From Branchiostoma belcheri (taxonomy: Eukaryota > Chordata > Leptocardii > Amphioxiformes > Branchiostomatidae): 64,000 nucleotides of DNA. The stretch is from positions 29,180 to 93,179 of the forward strand of contig NW_017803924.1 of the NCBI RefSeq assembly GCF_001625305.1, written 5' to 3'. Shown piece after piece: positions 52,994-63,258 of this stretch (position 1 is the stretch's first letter; each line of letters begins with the position of its first letter). The translations under genes were made by a program, and so were the position numbers. Below the pieces are notes generated by a model that was not told the DNA's origin, made no database searches, and worked only from the letters and a program-made list of their open reading frames with translations.

Positions 52994-55597
52994 TGGCGTG
53001 TGTGTACGCGAGTGTTTGTGGGCGCGCGCTTGTCTGTAGGTGAGCCTGTGTGTGTGTGTGTGAATGCATGTGTATGTGTGTGTGTGTGCATGTGTATGTG
53101 TGTGTGTGTATATATCTTGTGCGTGTACTCGTGTTTGTGTGTGTATCTTGCGCGTGTACTCGTGTTTGTGTGTGTGTGTGTGTGTGTATGCGGATTTGTA
53201 TGTATATGTGTGTGTGTGTGCGTTTGTGTACATGAGCGTGTGTGTGAGTGTGTTTGTATGTGTGTATGTATGAGTGTCTCTGTGTGTGTGTATGAGTGTC
53301 TGGTTGTGTATGTGTGCCTGTATGTATGTATGTATATTTCCCCTAGGTTAGGTTTTCAATGATGTGTCAAACTATAGTTAAGACTCTGGCTTGCAGCAGA
53401 CTTAATTGCGTTCCAACAGCAAAAGGCATTCGAAGATTCCATTGCTGCATGGGGATATAGACTGTTGCAACACTTCACATTTTGAACAGGGATGATTTAG
53501 AAACAATCGATTTGTGTGGGAAGGTTATAGGTCCATTTTTGGTATACGGGATGGTGTGCAGCCTTTCTAGTTATATCTTTATTTTTCATATTTTTGACAG
53601 GGGCCCAGTATTCTAGTGAATGTTTCTGTGGGACTAAACGTAACTTTGAAGAGTTGGGTGAGCGTCGTCCCGAGAGTGAGTGTGACATGCAGTGTAGCGG
53701 GGATAGCAGCTCAGTCTGTGGAGGAAACTGGAGGATGTCCGTATTCAGCATTAAAGGTAAATACTGGGCAAAAAACGTTATTTACTTAAATTTCACCTTA
53801 AAACAAGCCTCCAAATTTACACTCTCATGCTTTGGGTTACAATAATAGAATCTGAAGCTTAACATCCGTGTTTATAATATCACTAGGGTCCATAATATCA
53901 CCACCTTGAGAAATAGTGTGCTTTAAGATATTTTTACTGCAACATACTTTTGGTATGCACTTCTGCACACATCAAATGTACATACCTAAGGTATGTTGCA
54001 GTAAAAATATCTTTTAGCACACTCTTTCTCAAGGTGGCGATATTATGGACCCTGGTGATATTATGGACACGGATGTTACATTAAAAAAATAACTAAATAT
54101 TACTCCCTAGCTTCATTAAGTATCATTATGACAATTATTATCATTATGTATTTTGGTTGAACATTAAATTGTCACAAATTGTCACACGTTTTAACATAGA
54201 ACCGTTTGTTTCAAGATGACAGGTACAGGCAGGACCTCGCCTGTCGAGTAGGCTACAGACATCTTGCCGGAACCTGCATCAGACTAGCTTATAATGGAAA
54301 GACCCATCGTGACGCAGAGAAGGCCTGTCGGGAGGAAGGAGCTACACTGGCCATGCCTAAATCACGGGAGTTGGACCTCGCTCTGAGAAAACTGGTCAGC
54401 ACCGAAGGACACAATTTAGACCACTGGATCGGTCTGGCCACGTGGATAGGTCCGGACATGAGGTGGCGGTGGATAGACGAAAAGATACTGGATGCACATG
54501 CCTACCAGGTTTGTCACAAACTGCATTTTATTTTACTATTTACTTAGGCCATGTTGATTTCATTATGGGGATGACATCAACTAGGAACCCCCAAACTGAA
54601 GCAAGTGTGTGAATAAAAAGGTAAATTCATTGTGACATCTACGTGGTCATGAAGGGCAGATGAATAAAACACTGTTGTATAGCAAGAAGTGAATTGCTAT
54701 TTGCTCAAATTTTCTTTTGGAATCGATTTTGGAATCCATGGAACTTAAGTATCGTTTTCCAACCTTCAAGCAATTACGGCATATATTTGCTAATTTTTAA
54801 ACTGCTTTAAATGCTATAGTATGGTCGATTTTTTTGGATGGAAACGTGCATTGTGCAAAACTTTTTGCGAGTGAATATTATCCATATAATGAAATTATCG
54901 TGGCCGCAAATGTGTAACAACTTTACAGAAAAACAACAAGATAATAAAACTGATTACACCTGATGCATTTTTGAAAAAGTTAATAATATCGCAAAGCACG
55001 TTAATCAACAAATCAAGAATTTTTTTGTGTACAGACATACTGCGACAAACGGTTTGAAAGCTTTCGGAACAGTAATATTAATTTTAAAGCTTTTATTATC
55101 ATCGTCTTTGCAATTGAAAAGAATATTAATCTATTTGCAATTTTGAGTGCTTCCACATCTTTAGTCAGAAGTTATTCCACCAAGACACCCACCTTTCTAT
55201 GTATGCTTTTACTATGATTAACCATGCTAAGCTATGTATAATCTTTTTTCCTATGTTGTGATTAAGTAAATATTTTATGTATTTGTAATTAAAAGCTGTT
55301 ATTGGTTTAAATTTATTCTTTCATGACACGTAAGACGGTATTTTCATGCTGAACATCAACGTATATTCTTTCTTTACGCTTTCCTATGCCTACAAATGCA
55401 TTGTGCACCTACCTTTTAAAAAAGGTCTTTTTATTTCCATGTAGAGTTGGAATCCTGGAGAGCCACAATCCTGGAGTGCGGCCAGACCTACGATTGTGTG
55501 TGCAATGTACTGGTCAGCTCCTACTGGCCAACCTCTGTGGGACGATGCTTATTGCGATAGTATAATCCCGTACATGTGCCAACGCTCTCCGGGTTAA
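43278..55597 (+). CDS. Type II membrane lectin: TM, Thr-rich stalk, FN2, WSC, C-type lectin domain
   Basis: Exons: 43278-43323, 44017-44115, 50170-50342, 50970-51657, 52300-52422, 52729-52881, 53601-53756, 54216-54508, 55445-55597. All borders are GT-AG with phases 1,1,0,1,1,1,1,0. The length is 627 aa, or 660 aa if exon 46709-46807 is also used. Order: a cytoplasmic start MDYTNLAHEMGPTTF; a charged 33-aa repeat exon; DDDDRR and one membrane helix (LLCVVAVAVAAAALCGAGAA) without a signal peptide; a stalk with about 17 copies of TLPKMTT/TLPDVTT; an FN2 domain (CHFPFTYKGKTYNFC, WCSFT); a WSC domain (YFGCFRD...CFCGTKR...CSGDSSSVCGG); and a C-type lectin fold (LACRVGYRHLAGTC, HWIGLATW, WNPGEP, WDDAYC, PYMC). 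The site-2 motif reads EPQ and WDD in place of EPN and WND, so the sugar preference is open. Probably a cell-surface or shed glycan receptor. A role in immunity is inference. Confidence 0.88.
44226..45213. mobile_element. piggyBac-like MITE with GTCCGCGCGGAC palindromes
   Basis: The ends CCCTCAACAGTACACC and GGTGTACTGTTTAGGG are inverted repeats. TTAA flanks both (44222-44225, 45214-45217), the target site of piggyBac. The 988-bp interior is non-coding and carries three copies of the 20-bp palindrome TGGGGTCCGCGCGGACCCCA (44268, 45011; 45178 with one change). The paralogous site in the second duplication unit (about 46882) has a single TTAA and no insert. Confidence 0.9.
45316..45720 (-). mobile_element. 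Retroposon 3' fragment, inverse orientation
   Basis: The left border is a GATTT tandem run (TTGATTTGATTTGATTTATT), which on the minus strand is an AATAAATC-type retroposon tail. The segment is absent from the equivalent place of duplication unit 2. No RT frame. Confidence 0.6.
45825..45932 (+). pseudogene. Exon-like copy B, unit 1 (acceptor lost)
   Basis: Related to the 99-bp exon: G plus AAAATGAAGGCGAAAAATAT keeps an open phase 1-1 frame of 36 codons (GEKYKSLAKSKDHIGKL, then DTNNGRLS) and a donor-like GTAACC. The acceptor position reads TTG where the intact exon has CAG. A cryptic AG at 45833-45834 would restore a shorter in-frame exon, so use is not excluded. Confidence 0.6.
46198..46222 (+). 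pseudogene. Exon-like copy C, unit 1, cut by the duplication junction
   Basis: An acceptor (ATCACAG) and the first 25 bases of the exon sequence remain; the homology then breaks into the start of unit 2. Confidence 0.6.
46709..46807 (+). CDS. Second intact copy of the 99-bp cytoplasmic exon of the lectin gene
   Basis: Acceptor TTGCACAG, donor GTAAGT, 99 bp, phase 1-1. It encodes the same 33 residues as 44017-44115 except Asp-Gly for Asp-Val near the end (HTKDGRLS). Because the exon is symmetric it can be included together with, or instead of, the first copy, or skipped, without breaking the frame of the lectin gene. Confidence 0.75.
47043..47148 (+). pseudogene. Exon-like copy B, unit 2 (acceptor lost and frameshifted)
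   Basis: Counterpart of 45825-45932, with ATG in place of CAG at the acceptor and a 2-bp net loss near the A-run (GGCAAAAAAAGGG), so it cannot be read through. Confidence 0.65.
47225..47800 (-). mobile_element. LINE reverse transcriptase C-terminal remnant
   Basis: The minus-strand frame 47709-47320 ends RCFPSDDNPQSFKTKVHRHL, a typical LINE RT terminus. The preceding part, reading across shifted frames, recalls the HRR..SLFYRYFHGRCS block of such proteins. Frame shifts make it dead. It interrupts duplication unit 2 between copies B and C. Confidence 0.65.
47986..48072 (+). pseudogene. Exon-like copy C, unit 2 (acceptor lost)
   Basis: AAACTAAAGGCGACAAATTT continues as an exon-like frame (FESMPGNKDHDKGLEKKHI) with donor-like GTAACC, but the acceptor position reads CAAA and not CAG. 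Confidence 0.6.
48090..49150. other. Lectin-gene intron, nothing recognised
   Basis: AT-rich sequence with a GTTT run (48480-48505). No supported exon or clear repeat family. Confidence 0.4.
49163..49943 (-). mobile_element. MITE-like element, relative of 23512-24245, inverted
   Basis: The ends ATATTTCAGTCCAT and ATGGACTGAAATAT are perfect inverted repeats. The inner stretch 49770-49885 (CGCCTGGGGGTATTGGC, CTACCTCCATGCCAAATTTC, GGAGAAGGAGAAGG) is the reverse complement in content and order of 23563-23690. Confidence 0.65.
50565..50870 (+). repeat. Dispersed repeat, diverged copy 4
   Basis: AGTCCCAGAACAAGCTCCTA and GCCACCAGAAGGCATATTTG follow the order seen at 9850-10050. A 60-bp piece (AGTATCGACCATGCAATATT) is repeated at 50805. 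Confidence 0.4.
51250..51610 (+). repeat. 21-bp coding minisatellite of the lectin stalk
   Basis: About 17 units of 21 bp encoding TLPKMTT or TLPDVTT variants. Long frames on the opposite strand (51622-50777) are its shadow. Every unit adds Thr residues suited to O-glycosylation. Unit order suggests recent unequal exchange and probable length variation. Confidence 0.9.
52895..53340. repeat. TG-rich degenerate microsatellite
   Basis: GTGTGT runs broken by TGTATG and GCGTG words, starting 14 bp after the WSC exon donor. All open frames over it are composition artefacts. Confidence 0.95.
53864..54077. mobile_element. Palindromic fold-back element in the lectin gene
   Basis: ACATCCGTGTTTATAATATC at 53863 is mirrored by GATATTATGGACACGGATGT at 54058. 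The arms of about 95 bp also share CCACCTTGAGAAA and AAGATATTTTTACTGCAACA. Confidence 0.85.
54546..54905 (+). mobile_element. GGCCATGTTGATTT MITE, diverged copy 4
   Basis: Left end AGGCCATGTTGATTTCATTA, right end CCATATAATGAAATTATCGTGGCC; internal words (ACGTGGTCATGAAGG, CAGTATGGT-like) match copies 1-3. It lies in the last intron of the lectin gene. Confidence 0.75.
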
Positions 55598-58350
55598 CGT
55601 CATCCGATGTACATGTAATTTCACGGCGGCAAAACAAAACAACAAAAACAGATATCATACTCTAGACAAGGAGCTATATTGGTACTAATTGGCGCTTGTT
55701 GCATAGGCTGCATGGTGGTGTCATGTGTTGACGCTTTGCCTACATGTAAGATAGTAAGTTGTCCTTATTTTGCACAAGTTTCCAATACAATGAAAAAATT
55801 ACAACAACAGTTAAATGCATAAACTTCACCGTATCGTAAAAAGGTTTTTTTTAGTCCAGGTTTATCTAATTCGTTTTTTTCATGCATTTATATATTTTTA
55901 TTTCCAGATGAGGAGCTATGTTGGTATTTATTGGAGTTTTGTAGCAAATTTATGTCACCGTGTTTATTTTATTTTTTTATTTGTTCATTTATTTATATAG
56001 TAACTTAAAGATTCATAGACAAGATCTAAAAGGCAACAAGTAAGTATCCTATATAAGTATCCTTTACTTTTTCAATGTCAAACTTTTAAAGTATTTTCCG
56101 TTTGTCAAGTTTTTACACCCAACCTGTGGTATTGGTAAGGTAAGGAGCTGTGTTATGTTTTCTTCCAATACATTTTTACCTATAGTGGCAGTTTCAGTCA
56201 ACCCTTTAGAACACCCTGTCTAGTCAAAGCTTGGTGGTAATTGCTTTTCAACCTTTAGTCCAAAGAAGCCACTTTCATTAAAAAATAGAATCCGAGACCC
56301 CCCCCCCCCCACAACAACCGTCTGGTTTAACTGGTTGGGGACTTTTGTTTTCAACTTGACATGTTAGAATCAGTAGTGCCATGTGCATGTATGTCTAAAT
56401 ACTTTTTATGTACACTATACACGGTACACTTTATTTTTATCGGATCATGATTATTATTATCTTTTATGGCTTAATTTTTTCTTATTATTCAATCTAGAAG
56501 TAGCAGCAGTATTCGTTATGACTTGTTTTGGAACACTAAAGTAAGGCTAGGAGTTTTCCCTGTCACCACAGATTATGACAAAAAAACACCTTTCCATTCA
56601 ATAACTAACTAAAAGAAAGTATCGGCCTTCTGGACTTATTTGGAGTCTTCAAAACTCCAGGAGGCAGTCCCAGAATGGAGGCAGCAAAAATTTAAATTAC
56701 AGCTGGCCAGCGGTAGAAACTTGGCTGGCTGGTACATTGATCATTACACGTTACATACTAGTACTTTATTGTGTGGCTTAAGTCGTCAGATGTATTTAGA
56801 TCTTAGTAAAAATGGAAATATTTAATTTGTTTACCTCGGTTTGGGGTAGACGTTGATATGTACTAAGGGTAAACACAAAGTCCCTACCCATCTCACCATG
56901 TAACAGGTCTAAGCAACTGGTAGAAATTGTGTAACATTAAAAAACCTGTATCTCACTACCAAATAATAATTATGTAATATATTCTATCATATAGAGCCTT
57001 GAGGGAGTGAGGTCTTGGATACAACTAGTGAAGTTCTAATTTAAACAACATAAGATACTTGATGCCTAGTTCACATTTTGCATTGCCATGTTACAATTTC
57101 TGAATAAGTAAAAAAAAATAAAAAGGGGGTATACAGGTTGGGAGACTGTCTATGGCGACAATGGAGTCATTGTAAACAATTAAAAAAAAACATATGTTAA
57201 CACACTGAACTGTAGGCCTTTACTGAGATTTTATTTATTTCAAATGCAAGACAACATATTACACAGACTTACAGGCAGCATTACCTGATGTACGTAAGTC
57301 TACAGTTATACAAACGGAACAGCAAAGAACATACACAGTTACAGTTATTCTAGATTTGAACCATCTAAACATTTTGAAATTTATATCACACACTTATAAC
57401 AAAACGTCATATATGCAAGGTGCTGTAAATACTGCATGTGTGTTGCGTTGAGTCATTTTGTCAGCAAGAAGAAAATAGGAACAGGTGGAAGATTTGAATC
57501 GGTCTGTAGATATAATGCTTTTGTTTAAAACAGGACTGTGAATTGGGAACCATTAAGTAGGACACTAGTAGTGAGAGGCCGACCGACTAGGTGATGTACG
57601 GTGGTGGCTAGCATTAGTCAAAGGGGTAACTGGCGAGTGCCATGATCGAGAAAGCAGGTTGGAGGGAGAGATCTCGTGACCGAGAATTCCAAACCTGAAG
57701 ATAATGATGATGATGATGAAAAATGATGATTTAACGTGGTGCTCTATTCTACTTATTTTTAATACAAGACAGTGTAGTTTTTTTTCTGTACAGTAATTTT
57801 AAAATTTTAAATCTCATGGAGGTGTGTATGCATGATTAAAGAACGGTTTTAATAGTAATAGTAATAATAAACATTTTCTGGCTTGTTTGTTTTAACCTTC
57901 TTTTTAATTCTAAAATGCTCAAAGGCCTCTGCTTTAATCAAGGACGTTCAATCACCTTTTCAGATCATACAAAAACCAACAGGTATATGCATATAATATG
58001 GATGCAATAATCTTCTATCCGATAAACAAATAAAAATGCTCTTTCGCTGATTTCTTTGTTACACCACACTTATTACGTGTTGAGATAATTTGTCTTGAAG
58101 TAAGAGTTGTTTTTTTTTTCTTCACTCCACTTTGGCTAAGCGAGTGTCTTGCATGGTGTAGGACGTGTTTTCCAGAGCAGGTAACTAATAAGTGGCAACA
58201 TGTTAGGAGCGAGACAACAGCCCCAGACAGGCCAGCAAAACACAGGTAAATATTGTTATATTGACAAAATATCATTGACAGGCTACGGCAAAAAAGATTT
58301 ACAGGCAACTATATGATTTTGAAACTGTGAGATGTTTCGGGTACTACTTC
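55598..58350. other. Downstream of the lectin gene; no gene seen
   Basis: It holds the 3' UTR of the lectin gene (two related GAGCTATxTTGGTA words at 55669 and 55912), a C-run at 56300, and from about 57220 a TTTTATTTATTTCAAATGCA tail that looks like the 3' end of a minus-strand retroposon reaching to about 57690. No supported frame. Confidence 0.45.
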
Positions 58351-58353
58351 GTT

Positions 58354-58640
58354 AAGCCTCGGTCACACACCCGCCGTGCGTGCGTGCTTATTGTCCGTAC
58401 GTTTTATTGGGAGGCTACGTCTGCTACGTTTTTCCAAATACGTGGGGAAGTAGTGGCGTTGAATTGCGCAATGTGTAAGAGTGTGGTCTGCACGCCACGT
58501 CTGGCCGTGAGCGGCTGCGTGCATCGTTCGTTGCGCAAGTGGTGAATTGTACGTGCTTACAACGTACGATCTCTGTGCGATTGCGGCCACTTTACCGTAA
58601 GGAGGTCGTACTTACACGTATGGTTCGTCCGCAGACCGCA
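58354..58640 (-). mobile_element. CpG-rich MITE, copy 2 (inverted relative to 8738-9244)
   Basis: Left end AAGCCTCGGTCACACACCCG, then blocks matching copy 1 in reverse order: GGCTACGTCTGCTACGT, GTGTAAGAGTGTGGTCTGC, GTGCTTACAACGTACGATCT, CTTTACCGTAAGGAGG. The right terminus is not clear. Confidence 0.6.
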
Positions 58641-58959
58641 CGCAGAAAATACAAATTTTCAACGTAGCAAATTCTTGGCGGTTTTATTGTGGCCCAGATG
58701 TTGTTTATCTCTTTAACTTATCACGTCCAGACACTGAACTGTGATTGGTTGTGGACCACGGCTCTCCGGGTGGCCTTCCTTGTGCCATCCCGGCAAACCG
58801 ATACAAAATTTAACAGCCACGCGCCCCTGTATCCTGACGTACCCGTGTCCTTTACCGGCAAGTTTACCAGCGGACTCTGTACCCTGTCCCGGCAAAATTT
58901 CGAGGCGGACGTATCCCGACTCGTATCCCGGTAAGCCGACGACTGTGACCTCTACCACA

Positions 58960-59400
58960 CTTCTCATTCCTATCCTAGAACAATCCCAGCCGCTCATCGT
59001 TTATCTGGACTTAGCACACAACGACTACTGGAAATCCCCCGAAAAAGTGGTACATGATCTTGCCTCATTAGCTCGGGCTATCGCTTCCATTTCCTCTGTC
59101 TGCACAGTCATTGTCACAGAGCCACTCTGGCGACTAAAATCCCCTAGTTATATGCCTGATTTTCACCATCGTTTGCACACGTCCCGTACCATTCTTCGGC
59201 CTTTCATCGATTCCACACCGTCAGTAAGCCGCTGGTACCACAGCCGGTTGTGGCAGAAAAACTAAGATTACATTTCCCCCGATACCCTACATTTGTCGGA
59301 CTATGGGAACCTTCACTATTATAAACGCATTCGTGGCTCTAATATCCCACATGTACCACGACCACAAGCCGCCCAGCCATGTTATGCAACCGTAGGTTGA
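58960..59400 (+). pseudogene. SGNH-hydrolase-like domain remnant of a retroelement
   Basis: Frame with LIVYLDLAHNDYWKSPEKVV (block III-like, HND where GxND is usual), SVCTVIVTEPLW, then an in-frame stop at 59263-59265. The same frame then continues with SPDTLHLSDYGNLHYYKRIR, containing the DxxH pair (Asp and His separated by two residues) expected in SGNH/GDSL esterases. The nucleophile block was not found upstream. SGNH domains occur in ORFs of CR1-type and Ngaro-type retroelements. A retroelement tail follows, ending AATAAACTATATTCATTTCA near 60300. Confidence 0.5.
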
Positions 59401-60309
59401 ATCCACTTGTCTGTTGTCCGGATTTTGGCGTCCCACTCGGTGGGTCTTTCTCTCGCTCACAGTTAGGTCCCTTGGTGGTCCCGAACTATAAGTAGTCTTT
59501 TAAAAGCCACGTTATATCTCTCATTTGTGAACGGTACCCGTACACGACTGATAAATATATGCATTCCTACAGAGATCTTTCCGTAGTGTCAAAACTTTCT
59601 TAATTAAAACTTTTTATACCGCCAAACATATCCCTCTCCGTTTGGTTTATTCCATGCCTTAATTTAGTGTAAGTTATTTTGCAGATTTCGCCACATACTC
59701 CGGCCGTGGCTCTGTTGCGCTCGGTTATGGATCCGAGATTTGTACTCGTTATGTTCAGTTATGACCCCATGCTCGGTTATGAATTCGAGGCGTCGCCCCA
59801 CCTATTGAGCGCTTTGTTACTCTCCGCACCTGGGAAGCTTCGTTACTTAAACCGATCCCTGTTATGGGCTTTCATGGCATATGCTCAGTACTTATGTTAC
59901 TGATGACATATTCAGCTCTGCACATTGTACCGTCACTTTTAAACCACAGTGACACTTTATACTACCGTTGACCATTTTTACTACCTGTTGACAATGCATT
60001 TCGAATGGTTGCGCTGACATTGGTTTTTAACATGTCACAGTATTATCCTCTGATACAATGCTGTATAGAACTTTTTAAACTCCGTATTATTATGCAAATA
60101 AGCTCTAATCATGCCTCTACCCAAATTGCAAGTGTACGTTTATGTTAATACGTTTTAAGCATGTATATATACGAATTGTTATGTTGATGTAAATATGTTT
60201 TTAATCATGACTAAAATTGTAAATGCCGTAACGCAATTCAGCCGTTGTGGCTGCAAAGTTTGTGGCAAGGGATTTTGAACTAAATAAACTATATTCATTT
60301 CATTCATTA

Positions 60310-61310
60310 TTATATACGATGATCGTTTACTTTACACTGTTCACAAGCTGTTCCATTCAGCAATTATCGGTGTGAATATTGCTACGCCCTATTTTATTTT
60401 TTTCGGCTACGAACTATGTTCGTGCCGTTATGTATTGTTACTTCACGGCGATTATCGTCTATCGGTTACGAATTACGTACGTACCATTATGTAACGTTGT
60501 TACTTTACCCAGTTCACGGGCTACTCCGTGATTATCAAGAGGAATATCGGTACGCTCCAGTCTTGAGCATTTTCAATGGTGACAAGTGTGATTGACATCT
60601 TATTTTCATCAATATTAATCAGCTAAGAGTTGGGATTTTCATGTCAGTTTTGAACTACCGTGAACACAATTTACATGTAATATGCAGGTGTGCATGTGCT
60701 TGTGTCAGTGCATGCTTGTGTGTTTATGTGTTGGAGGTTGTCGCTAGATAGGTCTGAGCCTTCTAGGTGTGTATACTAAACAATGTTGCCAAATATAGCA
60801 ATTCTCAACATAAGAAAAAATCTCGGATTCACCTCGTAGCACTTCCGATTAAGTTTAATGCCAAATGGATTCATGTTCATATGGTATCAACAAGTTTTAA
60901 TAACAAGTGGCAGAAACGAAATGTTTTCTTTAAATGATGTTGCATACAGGCTATGTCAGTTACATTTTTCAACATGGTCAAGTGATTGTTTATGCTTATA
61001 GAAGACCACTAAAAGGTAAATCACACGTGGACTTTTAACTACTACTATTATAAGGTTTTGTGTTGAAACCTAGTACAAGTACTGAAAACATATACTTGAG
61101 CAGGTCCTGAAAATATCCAGCTTGCCATTTTCTCATTTGTTCACGTATTTGCAAATAAGCTTGTTGCTTTTACTTCGAGTTGCCTATGCCATATGTTTAG
61201 CTCGGGTAAACAGAATATGAGTGGACTGTTTTTGTAAAATATTTCTTCTTCAGAAGTGCTGGTATTTACCTGTGTACAATGTATAGACCTGGGGTCTAAT
61301 TTTAACTTTA
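60310..61310. other. Intergenic, nothing recognised
   Basis: No open frame or repeat with recognisable ends. Two related words with TCACGG and GATTATC stand near 60443 and 60513, perhaps a diverged short duplication. Confidence 0.4.
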
Positions 61311-61906
61311 AGGTGTCCTCCCTGGCTAATTTGGCATTTTAGCTGTCCGTCGTTTTCTCACAAAGAAATTTAGAAAGAGCACATGGATGACGTCATCACA
61401 TTCAATTGCCCCAAATGTAATTATCTTTAAAGTTATAATATAGCACTTTGGTACAAGTAACTGAAATAAAAGTATGATTTTAATGTACATAATGGTCAAA
61501 GCTACAAACGTACGTTTGCACAAATTGATATCTACTAATTACCCGTAGTTACTAGTATTAGAGAATAACTAAATTTTAACTAGGCAATAAGGTTATTCTC
61601 TAATAACTACGGATAATTAGTAGATATCAATTTGTGCAAACGTACGTTTGTAGCTTTGCCCATTATGCACATGAAAATCATACTTTTATTTCCGTTACTT
61701 GTACCTATGTGCTATATTATAACTTTAAAGATAATTACATTTTGGGCAATAAAATGTGATGACGTCATCCATATGGTCCAAAAAATCATCTTCATAACCC
61801 TTTTGTACCCAGGTATCAATATTCAGTACAACTATAGTTCTTTATAAATTTCTTTGTGAGAAAATGATGGAAAGCTAAAATGCCAAATTAGCAAGGGAGG
61901 ACACCT
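61311..61906. mobile_element. Near-palindromic 596-bp fold-back MITE
   Basis: The arms of about 250-270 bp meet almost without a loop near 61580. The ends read AGGTGTCCTCCCTGGCTAAT and TTAGCAAGGGAGGACACCT, flanked by TTTA/TTAA. Shared arm words include ATGACGTCATC, AACGTACGTTTG and GATATCTACTAATTA. No coding capacity. Confidence 0.9.
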
Positions 61907-63202
61907 TAACTCTAACTTTAACTTACTTATACTTGATTAACATATTGATACATGAGTAAATATTTGACCAAAAATATCAAAATACTATGACATTTGTTGC
62001 TATGATTAACATCTAGTGATACACGCGATATTAGACGGATATTGTGAAAAAAGAAATATTCCGTTGTAAAAGACAAACATGCATGTCATTGGTCTTACGG
62101 TCACTGGTTTGAACCTTTAGTTTACTTATATTTTTCCTTTACGTTCTCTTTTTCTCGTCTATGTAGCATTTTAAACCAAATTAAAGGATGTTGACTAGAT
62201 TAAGAATTTAGAAATCATAGAATTTTGGCTGACATGTGTGTTCTTTCAAATATGCAAAGCAAGATTTATGATTTCAATTGGTAAAAGTCCATTATTTTAA
62301 GTCCACATTTTTGATGTGGGGCTACCCAACATTCTTATGATCCAGACGATAATAAAGCACTTTCCTTTGCAGATTATCATCTATTTTTCATATGTATATC
62401 TATATATTGCATACTTCTATTAATATTTATCCGGGTACATGGTCAGAATATTGATATTATAAAACAAACAGATAGGTATTAAAACGATAAAACTTGTTGG
62501 TGTTAAAAGCACATTCTTCATGTAAGTTTCAACGCAAATTGTAAAACGCGTGTACAGTACTACTTTTACAAATTAAGTGCATCAAAGTTATTGGAAGTAA
62601 AATTATAATTGGAATGACTTTTGTCTAAAGGCTACAAGATTCACTGAACATTTATAAAACACACACAGAACATCAAGCAAAAACAACTGTAGTTTGATGA
62701 AAATAGCATCTTAAATGTTAGGTTACTTGAATACATGTACCAAATGACTAATGTTTTTCAATGACGTTTGGCTTAACTGGTACTAGAATGTAAGAGAAGA
62801 TTGGGGTACTACGTATCAAACTGTCACCCCAATTTGTTTTAAGAACATTGAAATAATACGTTTTAAATGTAAAAAAAAAACTGGACTGACAAAAAATCCT
62901 AGAGATCTGAATACATGACACACTGCAAGTATTCCACCTATACATCAAAGGTTACCGTTTATGATATCTTTATTCTTCAAAAAATGACCAAATAAAAAGG
63001 CCGGTTGCGTATCAGCTACTCTCTGTCTCCCCTTCTTTGCTTCTTCCATTCATCAACATCATGGTGTGTTGATTCTAAACATGTTGTGTTGATTCCTGCG
63101 TTTAAACTGGAAATAATGAAACCGAGTTAATTAACTAATATGTTATTTAAAAAGAAAATTGAAGATGTTATAGCATAAAGATTCTATAGAATAAAACAAA
63201 AC
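61907..63202. other. Intergenic, nothing recognised
   Basis: AT-rich, no supported frame, RNA gene or repeat with ends. Confidence 0.4.
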
Positions 63203-63258
63203 AAAAATCAAAATTTATTATAATTGTCCTGGGACAATTATAATAATTTTGATTTTTT
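63203..63258. repeat. AT-rich perfect hairpin
   Basis: AATCAAAATT...TATAATTGTCC is followed across CTGG by GGACAATTATAATAATTTTG, a stem of about 25 bp. It is followed by T- and G-runs. The short plus-strand tail to 64000 shows nothing else. Confidence 0.8.

Noticed and set aside
52741-53362. Long frames of Cys-Val or His-Thr repeats
   Set aside because: Pure by-product of the TG/CA microsatellite.
58741-58960. Plus-strand frame leading into the SGNH-like segment
   Set aside because: The Pro/Thr-rich reading lacks the expected nucleophile block and shows no family resemblance. Only the part from 58960 was annotated.
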